A stretch of DNA of 40,102 nt from Sulfuritalea hydrogenivorans sk43H (GCA_945870205.1 CAMBRI010000013.1:1-40102); one strand, 5' to 3'. Shown: positions 27,096 to 36,077, numbered from the stretch's first letter. Program-made: numbers and translations. Notes: generated by a model not told the origin, from the letters alone.

Positions 27096-28329
27096 GAGCG
27101 CACTGAGGCGCCTGGGACTTGCGGCCGCGCTGCTCGCGCTGTCGATGAGCGCAGCCGGCGAGGACGCCAGGGAATTCACCGCTGCAGAACTCGGCCGTAT
27201 TGCCGCGCATGGCCCCTGGCCCTTGCCCTGGACGCCGGACCCCGGCAATCGGGTCTCGGGCAATGCCGCCGCGATCTGGCTGGGCCACCAGCTGTTCTTC
27301 GACCGGCGCCTTTCCGCCAACGGCCGGGTGGCTTGCGCCACCTGCCATGATCCGGATCTCGGCTTTCAGGACGGTCGCGCCACCGGTCGCGGACTGGCGA
27401 CGGGAGTGCGCAACACGCCCGGACTGCTCAACGTGCGCCACCAGCGCTGGTTCGGCTGGGACGGCGGGCACGACAATCTCTGGTCGGCCAGCCTGCGTCC
27501 GATTCTCGACCCGAGCGAGATGGGCGGCAGCGCACAACGCACGGCGAGCGTGCTTCGAAACGACAAGGCATTGGCCTGTCACTACGGTCAAGCCTTCGGC
27601 AAGAGGCCGCATGCGAGCGACCCGGAACTGCTGGTCAACGTCGCGAAGGCGATCGCCGCCTGGCAGGAAACCCTGGTCTCCCCCGCCAGCCCTTTCGACC
27701 GGTTTCGTGATGCACTGGCACGTCAGGATGCACGAGCGACCGTTGCCTACCCGGTCGCCGCGCAGCGCGGGTTGCGCCTCTTCCTCGGTCGCGGGCAATG
27801 TGCGACCTGCCACGCCGGACCGATGTTCACCAATGGCGAATTCGGCGACACAGGGATGCCGTTCTTCGTCAAACCAAACGGCGTCGATCCCGGCCGCCAG
27901 GGCGGCATCAAGCGCCTGCTGGCGAACCCCCATAACCTGCTCGGCCCGTATAACGACGACGTAACGCGCAACAACGCGACAGGCACAAAATTCCTGCGAC
28001 CCGAACATCGCAATTTCGGCGAGTTCAAGGTGCCGACCTTGCGCAACCTGCCCGTCACGGCGCCCTACATGCATAACGGAAGCCTCGCCACCCTGCGCGA
28101 CGTGGTAAGGCACTATTCGGAACTCGATGAAGACCGCCTGCATGCCGACGGCGAGCGCATCCTCAAACCGCTGAAGCTCAGCGAGGAGGAAATCGACGAC
28201 CTGGTGGCGTTTCTGAAATCGCTGTCGCCCACCATCCAGATGCCAGTCCTGGCGAAGCCCGCAACCCTGTCCGCATGTATCGCAGATGAACCAAACGCCC
28301 GGAAGCCAAATGATCGACAATCAAGGTGA
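27076..28329 (+). CDS. Di-heme cytochrome c peroxidase/MauG-like protein
   Basis: This 417-residue periplasmic protein has an N-terminal signal (RRLGLAAALLALSMSAAG). Two covalent heme sites are visible: C87-C90-H91 (CATCHD) and C242-C245-H246 (CATCHA). LGHQLFFDRRLSANGRVACATCH and VRNTPGLLNV are typical of the CcpA/MauG family, and the tryptophans W124 and W127 lie where an inter-heme electron relay would sit. Classical members reduce hydrogen peroxide with cytochrome c. MauG- and MbnH-like members instead oxidise residues in a partner protein. The 20-base overlap with the small FixH-like gene suggests that the two proteins work together. Which activity applies cannot be decided here. Confidence 0.85.
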   Translation: MTYRSSRSALRRLGLAAALLALSMSAAGEDAREFTAAELGRIAAHGPWPLPWTPDPGNRVSGNAAAIWLGHQLFFDRRLSANGRVACATCHDPDLGFQDGRATGRGLATGVRNTPGLLNVRHQRWFGWDGGHDNLWSASLRPILDPSEMGGSAQRTASVLRNDKALACHYGQAFGKRPHASDPELLVNVAKAIAAWQETLVSPASPFDRFRDALARQDARATVAYPVAAQRGLRLFLGRGQCATCHAGPMFTNGEFGDTGMPFFVKPNGVDPGRQGGIKRLLANPHNLLGPYNDDVTRNNATGTKFLRPEHRNFGEFKVPTLRNLPVTAPYMHNGSLATLRDVVRHYSELDEDRLHADGERILKPLKLSEEEIDDLVAFLKSLSPTIQMPVLAKPATLSACIADEPNARKPNDRQSR

Positions 28330-28335
28330 GGCGAA

Positions 28336-30057
28336 TCAGCAGCGACGGATCAAAAGCAGCGTAATGTCGTCCGACTGAGGCTGTGACCCGGCAAAATTAT
28401 CGACAGCGGCAACGATACCCTGCACCGTGCCGGCCACATCCGACCGGCTACCGGCCAGCAACTGCTGCATCGCCTCTTCGCCGAACTGGGCAGCATCGAC
28501 CGCCTCGGCCTCGGTTACGCCGTCCGTGTAGAGCAACAGCCGACTGCCGCTCGGAAACGCAATCCTGCCGACCTTGAACGCCAGATCCGGCACCATCCCC
28601 GCGATCGGGTTGCGTGGCTGCTCGAGGAACACCGGCGCGGCGCCGGGCAGCTCGATCAATGGTGCGTTGTGGCCGATATTGACGTAGTGCAGGAAACCGC
28701 TGTCAAGATCCAGGATCGCGCAGAAAACCGATACGAACAGCTGCGCCTCATTGGAAGCGGCCAGTTGGTCATTGACATGGCGCGCGAGCCCCGCCAACTG
28801 AGCGCCCGGGTCCTGTTCGCGGCGGGCCGCTTCGCTGCGCAACAAGGTCAAGGCCTGAACCATGAACAGCGCCGCCGGCATGCCCTTGTTGCAGACATCG
28901 CCGATCGCAAAGAAAAAGCGATCCGGTCCCTGTGGCAGGACATCGTAGAAATCGCCGCCCACCTGGCGCGCCGCACGCATGAAGCCGTGACAATCAAGGC
29001 CACTTGCGCCGGCGAGGAGCGGATTACCGGGGAGCATGCTGGCTTGGATGCGACGCGCAAAATCGAGTTCGCGCTGCAACGCCTCGAGTTCCATGGCCCC
29101 GCGAATACGGGCAACAATGCGCTCGTTGCCGCGGCGCATGCGCTCGGCGAGCATGACAATCAGGTTGCGGCCAATGCGCGGAATGGCCAGCAGCCGCTCA
29201 AGGAACACGGGGCCCTCGATTACCAGCAGCAAAGTCGCCTCCGCCGTCGCAACCCAGGCAGACGCCGGCTTTCCGTCCGCGACGGAAAGTTCCCCCACAC
29301 ACTGGCCAGTCGGGATATCCACCGCATCTTCGGAGTTCGGGCCACCAAGGTGTACGCGAAGGCTGCCCTTGACGACGACCAAGACCGAGTGCAGCGGTTC
29401 ATCCGCCCGCAGCACTACGGCACCCGCCGGATACTCCACCAGACGGCAGCGCCCGAGTATCTCCTCCAGGGCCATGTAGGGGACGTCGCGAAACAAGTCG
29501 CAGCGCGAGATGAATCCAAGGGAACGGCGATCGATGTCGGAACGCTGCTCATCGGTGATCAAGGCGCCGTCGGCACGCTCGAGCGGAAAGCCGTTGAGCC
29601 CTGACCGCCGCCGGTCCACGCGCCGCGGCAGTTCCTGCACATCGCCAAAGCCGGCAGTAAAGAAATTTTTCTTCTGCCGGCGTTCGTAATGACAAACATC
29701 CGCGAACTGTCGCACCAGATGCACGCCGAGGCCGCCAACGCGAGCGTCGTCAAGCGACTTTGCCTGCGTCGGCGGAGCAAGATCCAGGGGATTGAACGCG
29801 GGACCGGAATCAGCGACGGTGAGCAGCAGGGTCTCGGGGCTGACCGTCAATTCCAGTTCAATTTCACCAGGCCCCCCGCCATAGGCATAGTCGACCACAT
29901 TGTTGATGAGTTCGATGATGCACAGGTCAAGGTCGCCGGTACGTTCGGCCGGAACACCATGCTGCGCGGCCAGGGTACGCGCCCAGATACTCGCCTCGCC
30001 AGCCGCGGCGAGTCCGCTTTCGAGCATCAGCAGGTGATGCTTCGCCGACTCCGGCAT
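28336..30057 (-). CDS. Fused anti-sigma-type kinase / cyclic nucleotide-binding / PP2C (SpoIIE) phosphatase
   Basis: This is a 573-residue signalling protein with three domains. Residues about 10-140 form an RsbW/SpoIIAB-type HATPase (IIELINNVVDYAYGG, VADSGPAFNP, GGLGVHLV). Residues about 188-300 form a cyclic-nucleotide-binding fold (VVVKGSLRVHL, GQCVGELSVADG). After a helical linker, residues about 355-572 form a PP2C/SpoIIE Ser/Thr phosphatase with metal-binding D369 (VGGDFYD), D387 (IGDVCNKG), D512 (TDGVTE) and D563-D564 (SDDITLL). The STAS gene lies one base upstream, so kinase and phosphatase activities towards that STAS protein are likely. It converges with the di-heme gene, only six bases apart. 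Confidence 0.87.
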   Translation of the reverse strand: MPESAKHHLLMLESGLAAAGEASIWARTLAAQHGVPAERTGDLDLCIIELINNVVDYAYGGGPGEIELELTVSPETLLLTVADSGPAFNPLDLAPPTQAKSLDDARVGGLGVHLVRQFADVCHYERRQKKNFFTAGFGDVQELPRRVDRRRSGLNGFPLERADGALITDEQRSDIDRRSLGFISRCDLFRDVPYMALEEILGRCRLVEYPAGAVVLRADEPLHSVLVVVKGSLRVHLGGPNSEDAVDIPTGQCVGELSVADGKPASAWVATAEATLLLVIEGPVFLERLLAIPRIGRNLIVMLAERMRRGNERIVARIRGAMELEALQRELDFARRIQASMLPGNPLLAGASGLDCHGFMRAARQVGGDFYDVLPQGPDRFFFAIGDVCNKGMPAALFMVQALTLLRSEAARREQDPGAQLAGLARHVNDQLAASNEAQLFVSVFCAILDLDSGFLHYVNIGHNAPLIELPGAAPVFLEQPRNPIAGMVPDLAFKVGRIAFPSGSRLLLYTDGVTEAEAVDAAQFGEEAMQQLLAGSRSDVAGTVQGIVAAVDNFAGSQPQSDDITLLLIRRC

Positions 30058-30058
30058 C

Positions 30059-30403
30059 TCAGGTGCCGGCGATCGCTGCCCGTGCGGATTCGACGTCGGC
30101 GTACACCGGAATCAGTTGATCGATGCCGGCAGTCTGTATGACTTTCATCACGGGTTGCTGGGCGGCGGCAAGCACCAGATGGCCGCCACGCCCCTTTTGT
30201 CCGCGCGCTGCGGTCATCAGGAGGCGAATGCCGATCGATGCCAGAAAACTGACCCCCGCCAGATCGACCACGATATTCGCCTTGCGACCGGTGGCCAAAA
30301 AGGAGAAGCGGGCATCGATAGCCTGTGTGCCATCGATGTCCAAGCGGCCCTCAAGGGCAATTCGTTGTACGTCGCCCTCAAGTGCGCCTGTGTCGAACTT
30401 CAT
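30059..30403 (-). CDS. STAS-domain anti-sigma factor antagonist
   Basis: This 114-residue single STAS domain belongs to the SpoIIAA/RsbV type. The segment VDLAGVSFLASIGIRLLMTAA contains S56, which aligns with the phosphorylated serine of SpoIIAA (DSSG region, here ASIG). The core length is standard. It is cotranscribed with the HATPase-cNMP-PP2C gene (one-base gap), forming a compact partner-switching unit: the HATPase domain may phosphorylate S56 and the PP2C domain may remove the phosphate. No sigma factor is encoded nearby, so the output is unknown. The 105-base gap to pstB upstream shows no clear promoter. Confidence 0.87.
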   Translation of the reverse strand: MKFDTGALEGDVQRIALEGRLDIDGTQAIDARFSFLATGRKANIVVDLAGVSFLASIGIRLLMTAARGQKGRGGHLVLAAAQQPVMKVIQTAGIDQLIPVYADVESARAAIAGT

Positions 30404-30508
30404 GTCGTATCCTTTGATTGATGCGTGAAAACCGCGGAATCACAATTTGACCGGTACGCAAGTTTCCGGTGCATATCAACCGGGATCGACGACTTCCCGG
30501 CCGCGGAA

Positions 30509-31327
30509 TCAGCCAAAACGACCCGTGATGTAGTCTTCCGTCGCCTTCTTCTGCGGCTTGATGAAGATCTGGTCGGTGACGCCGAACTCGACCATCTCGC
30601 CGAGGTACATGTAGGCGGTGTAGTCCGAGATGCGCGCCGCCTGCTGCATGTTGTGGGTGACGATGAGGATGGTGACCTTTTCCTTCAGTTCGATGATCAG
30701 TTCCTCGATGCTGGCCGTGGCAATCGGGTCGAGCGCAGAAGTTGGCTCATCGAACAGGATGATCTCGGGATCGGAGGCCAGGGCGCGGGCAATGCACAGA
30801 CGCTGCTGCTGGCCGCCGGAAAGATTGGCGCCGAGTTCCTTGAGGCGGTTGCTGACTTCGTTCCACAGCGCGGCGCCCTTGAGCGCCGACTCGACGCGGT
30901 CATCGAGTTCATTCTTGTTGCGCATGCCGCGCACGCGCAGGCTGTAGGCGACGTTCTCGTAAATCGACTTGGGGAAGGGATTGGGCTTCTGGAACACCAT
31001 GCTGATGCGCATCCGCACTTCGATTGGATCGACATCGGGCGCCAGCAGATTGGTGTTGTCCGGGTAAAACACAATGCCGCCACCTGCGTATTTGTTGCCG
31101 GGATAGAGGTCATGCATGCGATTGAAACAACGCAGCAGGGTAGACTTTCCGCAGCCGGAAGGGCCGATCAGCGCCGTCACCATGTGGTCATGGATCGGCA
31201 TCGAGACCCGCTTCAGCGCATGGAAGGCGCCGTAGTAGAAATCCAGATCGCGGACATCGGCCTTGAGCACGGCGCCTTCGACACCCGCCGCCAATCCGGT
31301 GCTGGGTATTTGCATGGGGTTCACCAT
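30509..31327 (-). CDS. pstB: Phosphate ABC transporter ATP-binding protein
   Basis: This 272-residue ATPase drives high-affinity phosphate import. Walker A is GPSGCGKST (55-63), the ABC signature is LSGGQQQR, Walker B is [12 protein letters not shown], and the H-loop lies in [10 protein letters not shown]. The NRMHDLYPG and [17 protein letters not shown] segments are PstB-specific. The ATG at 31327 overlaps the pstA stop (ATGGTGA); a second ATG four codons later is also possible. It is the last gene of pstSCAB. No phoU follows; the next gene on this strand is the STAS gene. Confidence 0.96.
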   Translation of the reverse strand: MVNPMQIPSTGLAAGVEGAVLKADVRDLDFYYGAFHALKRVSMPIHDHMVTALIGPSGCGKSTLLRCFNRMHDLYPGNKYAGGGIVFYPDNTNLLAPDVDPIEVRMRISMVFQKPNPFPKSIYENVAYSLRVRGMRNKNELDDRVESALKGAALWNEVSNRLKELGANLSGGQQQRLCIARALASDPEIILFDEPTSALDPIATASIEELIIELKEKVTILIVTHNMQQAARISDYTAYMYLGEMVEFGVTDQIFIKPQKKATEDYITGRFG

Positions 31328-32247
31328 TTGATGTTTTTGCGCAGTTGATAGCGCAGGTAGATGGCCAGGCCGTTCATGGCCAGGGTCATGAAAACCAGGA
31401 CGAATCCCGCTGCAGCGGCATTGAGAGTAAAGGCCGCCTCGGGGCGCGAGGTCCAGTTGAACATCTGGATCGGCATTACCGTGAAGGGAGCGAAGATCCA
31501 GTCGAACATTCCGGCCGGTGGATCGCCGGCAAACGGCGGCGTCGGCAGGAAGGCGATGAAGGTCAGGGCGCCGATGGTGATGATCGGCGCCGTTTCGCCA
31601 ATGGCACGAGCCATGCCAATGATCACGCCGGTAAGTATCCCGGCCGACGAATACGGCAGGATGTGGTCGCTGACCGTCTGCCAGGTGGTCGCGCCGCAGG
31701 CGTAGGACCCCTCGTGGATCGACTGCGGAATGGCGCGGATCGCCTCGCGGGTGGCGACGATGATCACCGGCAGGATCAGCAGTGCCAGCGTCAGGCCGGC
31801 AGTAAGGATGCTCTGGCCAAAGCCGAAGTAATAGACGAAGAGGCCCAGCGCCAGCAGACCATAGACGATGGACGGGATGCCGGCCAGGTTGCTGATGTTG
31901 ATTTCGATGATGTCGGTCATCCAGTTCTTCGGCGCGTACTCTTCGAGATAGACGCCGGCGGCGACGCCCAGCGGCACGGCGGACAAGGCGGTCACCAGCA
32001 TGACGAGGATGGTGCCGACCCAGGCCGAGAGGATGCCGGCATTTTCCGCCCGGCGCGACGGGAAGGATGTGAAGAAATCGTAGCTCAGGCGCGGTACCCC
32101 CTGGATCGCCATGTCGATGAAGAGCACGACAAACGTGAGAATGCCGAGCATCAGCGAGAGGATGCCGAGCACAGAAAAGATCAGGTCCCAGCGCTTGGCG
32201 CGCGTGATGATGGCGCGGATTGCGTCGAGGTCGGCGGCTTTCATCAT
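31321..32247 (-). CDS. pstA: Phosphate ABC transporter permease PstA
   Basis: This 308-residue inner-membrane permease has about six helices. The start [13 protein letters not shown] leads into a hydrophobic helix. The EAA-type loop contacting PstB is in [20 protein letters not shown], and the [16 protein letters not shown] helix is a PstA mark. It starts one base after the pstC stop and overlaps pstB by seven bases, so expression is coupled. Confidence 0.95.
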   Translation of the reverse strand: MMKAADLDAIRAIITRAKRWDLIFSVLGILSLMLGILTFVVLFIDMAIQGVPRLSYDFFTSFPSRRAENAGILSAWVGTILVMLVTALSAVPLGVAAGVYLEEYAPKNWMTDIIEINISNLAGIPSIVYGLLALGLFVYYFGFGQSILTAGLTLALLILPVIIVATREAIRAIPQSIHEGSYACGATTWQTVSDHILPYSSAGILTGVIIGMARAIGETAPIITIGALTFIAFLPTPPFAGDPPAGMFDWIFAPFTVMPIQMFNWTSRPEAAFTLNAAAAGFVLVFMTLAMNGLAIYLRYQLRKNIKW

Positions 32248-32248
32248 T

Positions 32249-33202
32249 TCAATACACCTCGCGGTAGCGCTTGCGCAGCCAGTAGCCGAGCAGGTTGAAG
32301 GCCAGCGTCATTAGCAGCAGGGTCAAGCCGGCGGCGAAAATGGTCTGGTAGCCGATCGAGCCGTGCGGCAGGTCACCCAGCGCCACCTGGACGATGTAGG
32401 AGGTGATGGTCGCCCCCGGTTCGGCCGGGTTGAAGGTCAGGTTGGGCTGCATCCCTGCCGCAACGGCGAGGATCATGGTCTCGCCGACGGCGCGCGAAAT
32501 GCCGAGGATGTAGGCTGAGGCGATGCCCGAGGTTGCCGCGGGAGTGACCACCCAAAGGGCGGTCTGCAGTCGCGTTGCACCCATGGCGTAGGAACCCTCG
32601 CGCAGGGCCATGGGCACTGCGCGCATGGCATCTTCCGAGAGCGACGCAACATAGGGAATGATCATGATCCCCATGACAAGGCCGGCCGACAGCAGGTTGA
32701 AGCCAGGCAGGTCGGGGTAAATTTTTTGCAGGATGGGCGTCAGGAAGGTCAGGGCGAAATAGCCATAAACGATGGTCGGCACGCCACCCAGCAGTTCGAG
32801 GAAGGGCTTGGCGATCTCGCGTACCTTGAATCCGGCGAATTCGGACAGGTAGAGCGCGATGATGGTGCCCAGCGGAATCGCCACCACCAGGGCCACGGCG
32901 GAACTGGTCAGGGTGCCCGAGAGCAGCACCATGATGCCGTAGTGGGCGTCGTCAAACAGCGGCGTCCATTGCGTATCGAAAAGGAAATCGGACAAGGGCA
33001 CGGTCTGGAAGAATACCCAGGATTCCTTGACCAGGACGTAGACGATGGCCACGGTGACGAATACCGAGAAGGCCGCCGCCGCGAACAGCATGGCCTCGAT
33101 GATGCGTTCCTTGACGTGGCGCGAGGCCTTTTTGCTCAGGCGATCACTGATGCCAGCGCCGATGGACGCGGAAAGGGGGGGCGCAGACGCGCTTGCACTC
33201 AT
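32249..33202 (-). CDS. pstC: Phosphate ABC transporter permease PstC
   Basis: This 317-residue permease, the partner of PstA, has about six to seven helices. Marks are PLGTIIALYLSEFAG, LGGVPTIVYGYFALTF, the ATPase-contacting loop AMRAVPMALREGSYAMGAT and ILGISRAVGETMILAVAAGM. The N-terminal 30 residues are Ser/Ala-rich and cytoplasmic. It is separated from pstS by 79 bases that contain a strong hairpin. Confidence 0.95.
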   Translation of the reverse strand: MSASASAPPLSASIGAGISDRLSKKASRHVKERIIEAMLFAAAAFSVFVTVAIVYVLVKESWVFFQTVPLSDFLFDTQWTPLFDDAHYGIMVLLSGTLTSSAVALVVAIPLGTIIALYLSEFAGFKVREIAKPFLELLGGVPTIVYGYFALTFLTPILQKIYPDLPGFNLLSAGLVMGIMIIPYVASLSEDAMRAVPMALREGSYAMGATRLQTALWVVTPAATSGIASAYILGISRAVGETMILAVAAGMQPNLTFNPAEPGATITSYIVQVALGDLPHGSIGYQTIFAAGLTLLLMTLAFNLLGYWLRKRYREVY

Positions 33203-33247
33203 TGCTGGGTTCCGGAAACGTTCAATTCAGAAAAAATGCGCACCAAC

Positions 33248-33271
33248 CGGCCCAGGCATCCGCCTGGGCCG
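33248..33271 (-). terminator. Strong hairpin between pstS and pstC (attenuator or mRNA-stability element)
   Basis: CGGCCCAGGC and GCCTGGGCCG form a perfect ten-base-pair stem with a four-base loop (33258-33261), starting ten bases after the pstS stop. On the minus strand a run of six T residues follows only after about eleven bases, so termination would be partial at best. Such an element would give more pstS mRNA than pstCAB mRNA, in keeping with the need for excess binding protein. Confidence 0.6.
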
Positions 33272-33281
33272 CGTTGAGAAT

Positions 33282-34268
33282 TTACTCCTTCGGGTTACGC
33301 TTCAGCAGATCGGCCACCTTGACGCCCACTTCGGCAACGCCGCCGAAGGCAGTGCCGGTCTTTTTCTTGCTGAAGTTCTCCAGCGCGTGCTTGTAATCGG
33401 CAGCACCCAGCGGCACGTATTTGACTTCCTTGGCCAGTTTGCCGCCCTCCTTCAGGTAGAACTCGACGAATTCCTTGACCTCGGGCTTATCCATCGACTT
33501 GGCGCTGACATAGATGAAAATCGGACGCGCCAGCGGCTCATATTCGCCCGCCATCACGGCATCGATCGACGGCGTCACGGCCTTGCCCTTGGGGTTGACG
33601 ATAGGCACCGCCTTCAGCTTGCCCTTGTTTTCGTCGTAGTAGGCGAAGCCGAAAAAGCCCAGCGCATTGTTGTCGCGCGATACGCCCTGCACCAGCACGT
33701 TGTCGTCTTCCGAGGCGGTAAAGTCGCCGCGACTGGATTTGGCCTTGCCGTTGATGGCTTCGGTGAAGTAATCGAAAGTGCCGGAATCGGCGCCGGGGCC
33801 GAAAAGCTTGAGCGGCGCGTCGGGCCAGGCCGGGTTGATCTGGTTCCACTTGGTGATCTTGCCCTGGGCGCCCGGCTCCCACATCATTTTGAGCTCGGCA
33901 ACGGTGAGTTGCTTGATCCAGGTGTTCTTCGGATTTACCACCACGGTCAGGGCGTCGAAGGCCACCGGCAGTTCGACGTACTTGATACCGGCCTTGGCGC
34001 ACTCTTCCATTTCCTTCGCCAGGATCGGACGCGAGGCGTCGGAGATATCAATCTCGCCACGACAGAACTTCTTGAAGCCGCCGCCCGTGCCGGAAATACC
34101 CACGGTGACGCGGACGCTGCCTTTCTTGGCCTTCTGGAAATCTTCGGCAACCGCCTCGGTGACCGGAAACACGGTCGAGGAACCGTCGATCTTGATCAGT
34201 GCCTGGGCATGAACAGCCGTGGCGGCGAAAACACCGGCGACGACGGCAGCAATTTTCATGGATTTCAT
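33282..34268 (-). CDS. pstS: Periplasmic phosphate-binding protein PstS
   Basis: This 328-residue binding protein has a signal peptide ending in VHA before QALIKIDGSSTVFP. The phosphate site is built from GSSTVFPVTEA, the ISGTGGGFKKFCRGEIDISDASRP segment (key part SGTGGGF and DASRP) and PGADSGTFDYFTEAI. It captures phosphate for the PstCAB transporter. AAAGGGG upstream is a good ribosome binding site. The first gene of pstSCAB, it is divergent from the lipid gene cluster and preceded by a Pho-box-like repeat. Confidence 0.96.
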   Translation of the reverse strand: MKSMKIAAVVAGVFAATAVHAQALIKIDGSSTVFPVTEAVAEDFQKAKKGSVRVTVGISGTGGGFKKFCRGEIDISDASRPILAKEMEECAKAGIKYVELPVAFDALTVVVNPKNTWIKQLTVAELKMMWEPGAQGKITKWNQINPAWPDAPLKLFGPGADSGTFDYFTEAINGKAKSSRGDFTASEDDNVLVQGVSRDNNALGFFGFAYYDENKGKLKAVPIVNPKGKAVTPSIDAVMAGEYEPLARPIFIYVSAKSMDKPEVKEFVEFYLKEGGKLAKEVKYVPLGAADYKHALENFSKKKTGTAFGGVAEVGVKVADLLKRNPKE

Positions 34269-34322
34269 CAGTAGACCCCTTTGTGCAGTGCGATATAAGA
34301 AGCCCGCAGTCTAGGCAGCGAA

Positions 34323-34341
34323 TGTTACAAAGCCGTTAAAC
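34323..34341 (-). promoter_or_regulatory. Candidate Pho box in the pstS / plsC intergenic region
   Basis: On the minus strand, TTTAAC and TGTAAC recur with an 11-base period (plus-strand GTTAAA at 34335-34340 and GTTACA at 34324-34329). Pho boxes consist of 7-base repeats at this spacing, with TGT-A cores. The site ends 55 bases before the pstS ATG, and TAGACT or TATATC further down could serve as the -10. The match to CTGTCAT is partial, so this is tentative. The 144-base gap holds no other gene and no clear promoter towards plsC. Confidence 0.42.
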
Positions 34342-34412
34342 CCGGCGCTGAATTGGACTTTTTCGCCAGCGAGGGTCATCGGCCTGTAACGCGGTACGCC
34401 TATCCTTCTCTG

Positions 34413-35252
34413 ATGACTACGCTACTTGTCCGCCTTCGACTGCTGCGGATCGGCCTTCACCTACTGTCAGGCACACTCCAGGCGGCGGTTCTGTTCCGCC
34501 TGGGGGGCGCTCCCTGGCGACTGCGCCTCAAGCGCGCCTGGTCGCGCCAGCTTCTGGCGCTGCTGGGCATCCGGATCGAGTCTGGCGACGACCTGGCCGG
34601 CGTCGAAAGCGGCCTGCTGGTTGGCAATCACATCTCCTTCATCGACATTTTCGTCATCAACGCCCTGCTTCCCTGCGCCTTCGTAGCCAAGAGCGAGGTC
34701 GGGCAATGGCCGCTGATCGGCTGGCTCAGTCGCCAGACCGATACCGTGTTCATCGAACGCGGCAGCCGCAAGGCGGCCCACCACACCCACCAGCAAATGC
34801 GCCATGCCTTCGACGCCGGTCTGCGTCTGGCCATCTTTCCCGAAGGCACCACCACCGCGGGCGACACGCTGCTGCCGTTTCATGGCGCGCTGTTCCAGAG
34901 CGCCATCGACGCCGCCGTGCCAGTACATGCGGTTGCGCTGAGCTACCACGATGCCGGCGGGGCACGCTCGGAGGCACCCGCCTACATTGGCGATATCAGC
35001 CTGATCGACTGCCTGACGAGCGTTCTCCAGGCCGGCGGACTGGTCGCCCGAGTGAACCTGGCGGCCAGTTTCGTCCCACCACTGCCCGATCGCCGTCATC
35101 TTGCCCACCGCGCCCATCAGGCGGTGGCGACGGCTCTGGCATTTTCACGCGAACCGCTACGCACACCCGCATCCGATCCATGGAACAGAGGGCAAAACCC
35201 GTCCGATGGCGCTGCGCAATGCCTCCGTAATGAAGCCGCAATGAGCCCGTAA
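34413..35252 (+). CDS. PlsC-family lysophospholipid/lyso-ornithine lipid acyltransferase (OlsA-like)
   Basis: This 279-residue membrane-associated acyltransferase has the HX4D catalytic motif GNHISFID (H73, D78) and the substrate-binding motif FPEGTTT (142-148). VFIERGSRK, between the two, is motif II. The family makes phosphatidic acid from lysophosphatidic acid; the OlsA branch acylates lyso-ornithine lipid. The gene directly upstream of an OlsB-like acyltransferase is often OlsA, which supports that role here. The ATG at 34413 was chosen. A TTG 20 codons earlier gives an extension with no conserved features. It is the first gene of the six-gene lipid operon. Confidence 0.82.
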   Translation: MTTLLVRLRLLRIGLHLLSGTLQAAVLFRLGGAPWRLRLKRAWSRQLLALLGIRIESGDDLAGVESGLLVGNHISFIDIFVINALLPCAFVAKSEVGQWPLIGWLSRQTDTVFIERGSRKAAHHTHQQMRHAFDAGLRLAIFPEGTTTAGDTLLPFHGALFQSAIDAAVPVHAVALSYHDAGGARSEAPAYIGDISLIDCLTSVLQAGGLVARVNLAASFVPPLPDRRHLAHRAHQAVATALAFSREPLRTPASDPWNRGQNPSDGAAQCLRNEAAMSP

Positions 35253-35303
35253 CGCCGGGTTTCGACAATGCAGGCGAACCCCACGAGCCAAAAGGAGAAC
35301 GCC

Positions 35304-36077
35304 ATGCAAAAACAACTGATCGAAAACACGGCTGCCAGCCAGCACGTAGGCTACAGCGTTACGCTGGCACGCAGCGAAGAAGAAGTTCGTGAAGCGCAGC
35401 GCCTGCGCTACAAGGTGTTTGTCGAGGAACTAGGCGCCCGCATCCCGGCGTCCGTGCCATATCACGACATCGACCTCTACGATCCGTTCTGCGAGCACCT
35501 GATCGTGCGCGAAAGCCATGCAGACAGGATTGTAGGTACCTACCGCATCCTGTCCCCGGATGCAGCGCGCCGTATCGGCAACTACTACTCGGAAAGCGAG
35601 TTCCGCATCAACCGGCTGCAAAACCTGCGCAGCCGGATGGTGGAAGTCGGTCGTTCCTGCATCCATCCGGACTATCGCAGCGGCGCGGTCATCACCCTGT
35701 TGTGGGCCGGACTCGCCGAATACATGGTGAACAACAACTACGAGTACCTGATGGGCTGCGCCTCGATCGGCATGGCCGACGGCGGGCACAATGCCGCCAA
35801 CCTGTTTGCCCAGCTGGATGCGAGCCAGATTGCCCCGGCAGAATACCGCTGCTTTCCGCAGCATGGACTGCCCTTCGAGCGGCTGACCAATGGCCAGCCG
35901 GCGCTGATTCCACCGCTGATCAAGGGCTACCTGCGAGTCGGCGCCTGGGTTTGCGGCCAGCCCGCCTGGGATCCTGATTTCAACACCACCGACCTGCTGA
36001 TGCTGCTGCCGATGTCCCGCATGAATCCGCGCTACATGCGTCACTTCATCAAGACTGCGGATCCGGTGGCGGCATGA
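35304..36077 (+). CDS. olsB: GNAT-fold acyltransferase, OlsB-like (L-ornithine N-acyltransferase)
   Basis: This 257-residue protein belongs to the OlsB/hemolysin-like acyltransferase family. Recognisable parts are EAQRLRYKVFVEELGA (35-50 region), YDPFCEHLIVRE, VGTYRIL, the serine-rich ESEFRI and EVGRSCIHPDYRSG, which is the acyl-ACP/GNAT core. LMGCASIGMADGG and PLIKGYLRVGAWVCGQPAWD are typical of the C-terminal half. OlsB transfers a 3-hydroxyacyl group from ACP to ornithine, giving lyso-ornithine lipid, the substrate of OlsA. The ATG at 35304 has AAAGGAG at good spacing. The stop overlaps the following glycosyltransferase gene (ATGA). Homologous acyltransferases in exosortase clusters are an alternative, but no exosortase gene is seen. 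Confidence 0.75.
   Translation: MQKQLIENTAASQHVGYSVTLARSEEEVREAQRLRYKVFVEELGARIPASVPYHDIDLYDPFCEHLIVRESHADRIVGTYRILSPDAARRIGNYYSESEFRINRLQNLRSRMVEVGRSCIHPDYRSGAVITLLWAGLAEYMVNNNYEYLMGCASIGMADGGHNAANLFAQLDASQIAPAEYRCFPQHGLPFERLTNGQPALIPPLIKGYLRVGAWVCGQPAWDPDFNTTDLLMLLPMSRMNPRYMRHFIKTADPVAA

Noticed and set aside
27070-28320. A 416-codon minus-strand frame opposite the di-heme protein gene
   Set aside because: The opposite frame encodes two heme-binding CxxCH motifs and a signal peptide; this one shows no motif and is a shadow.
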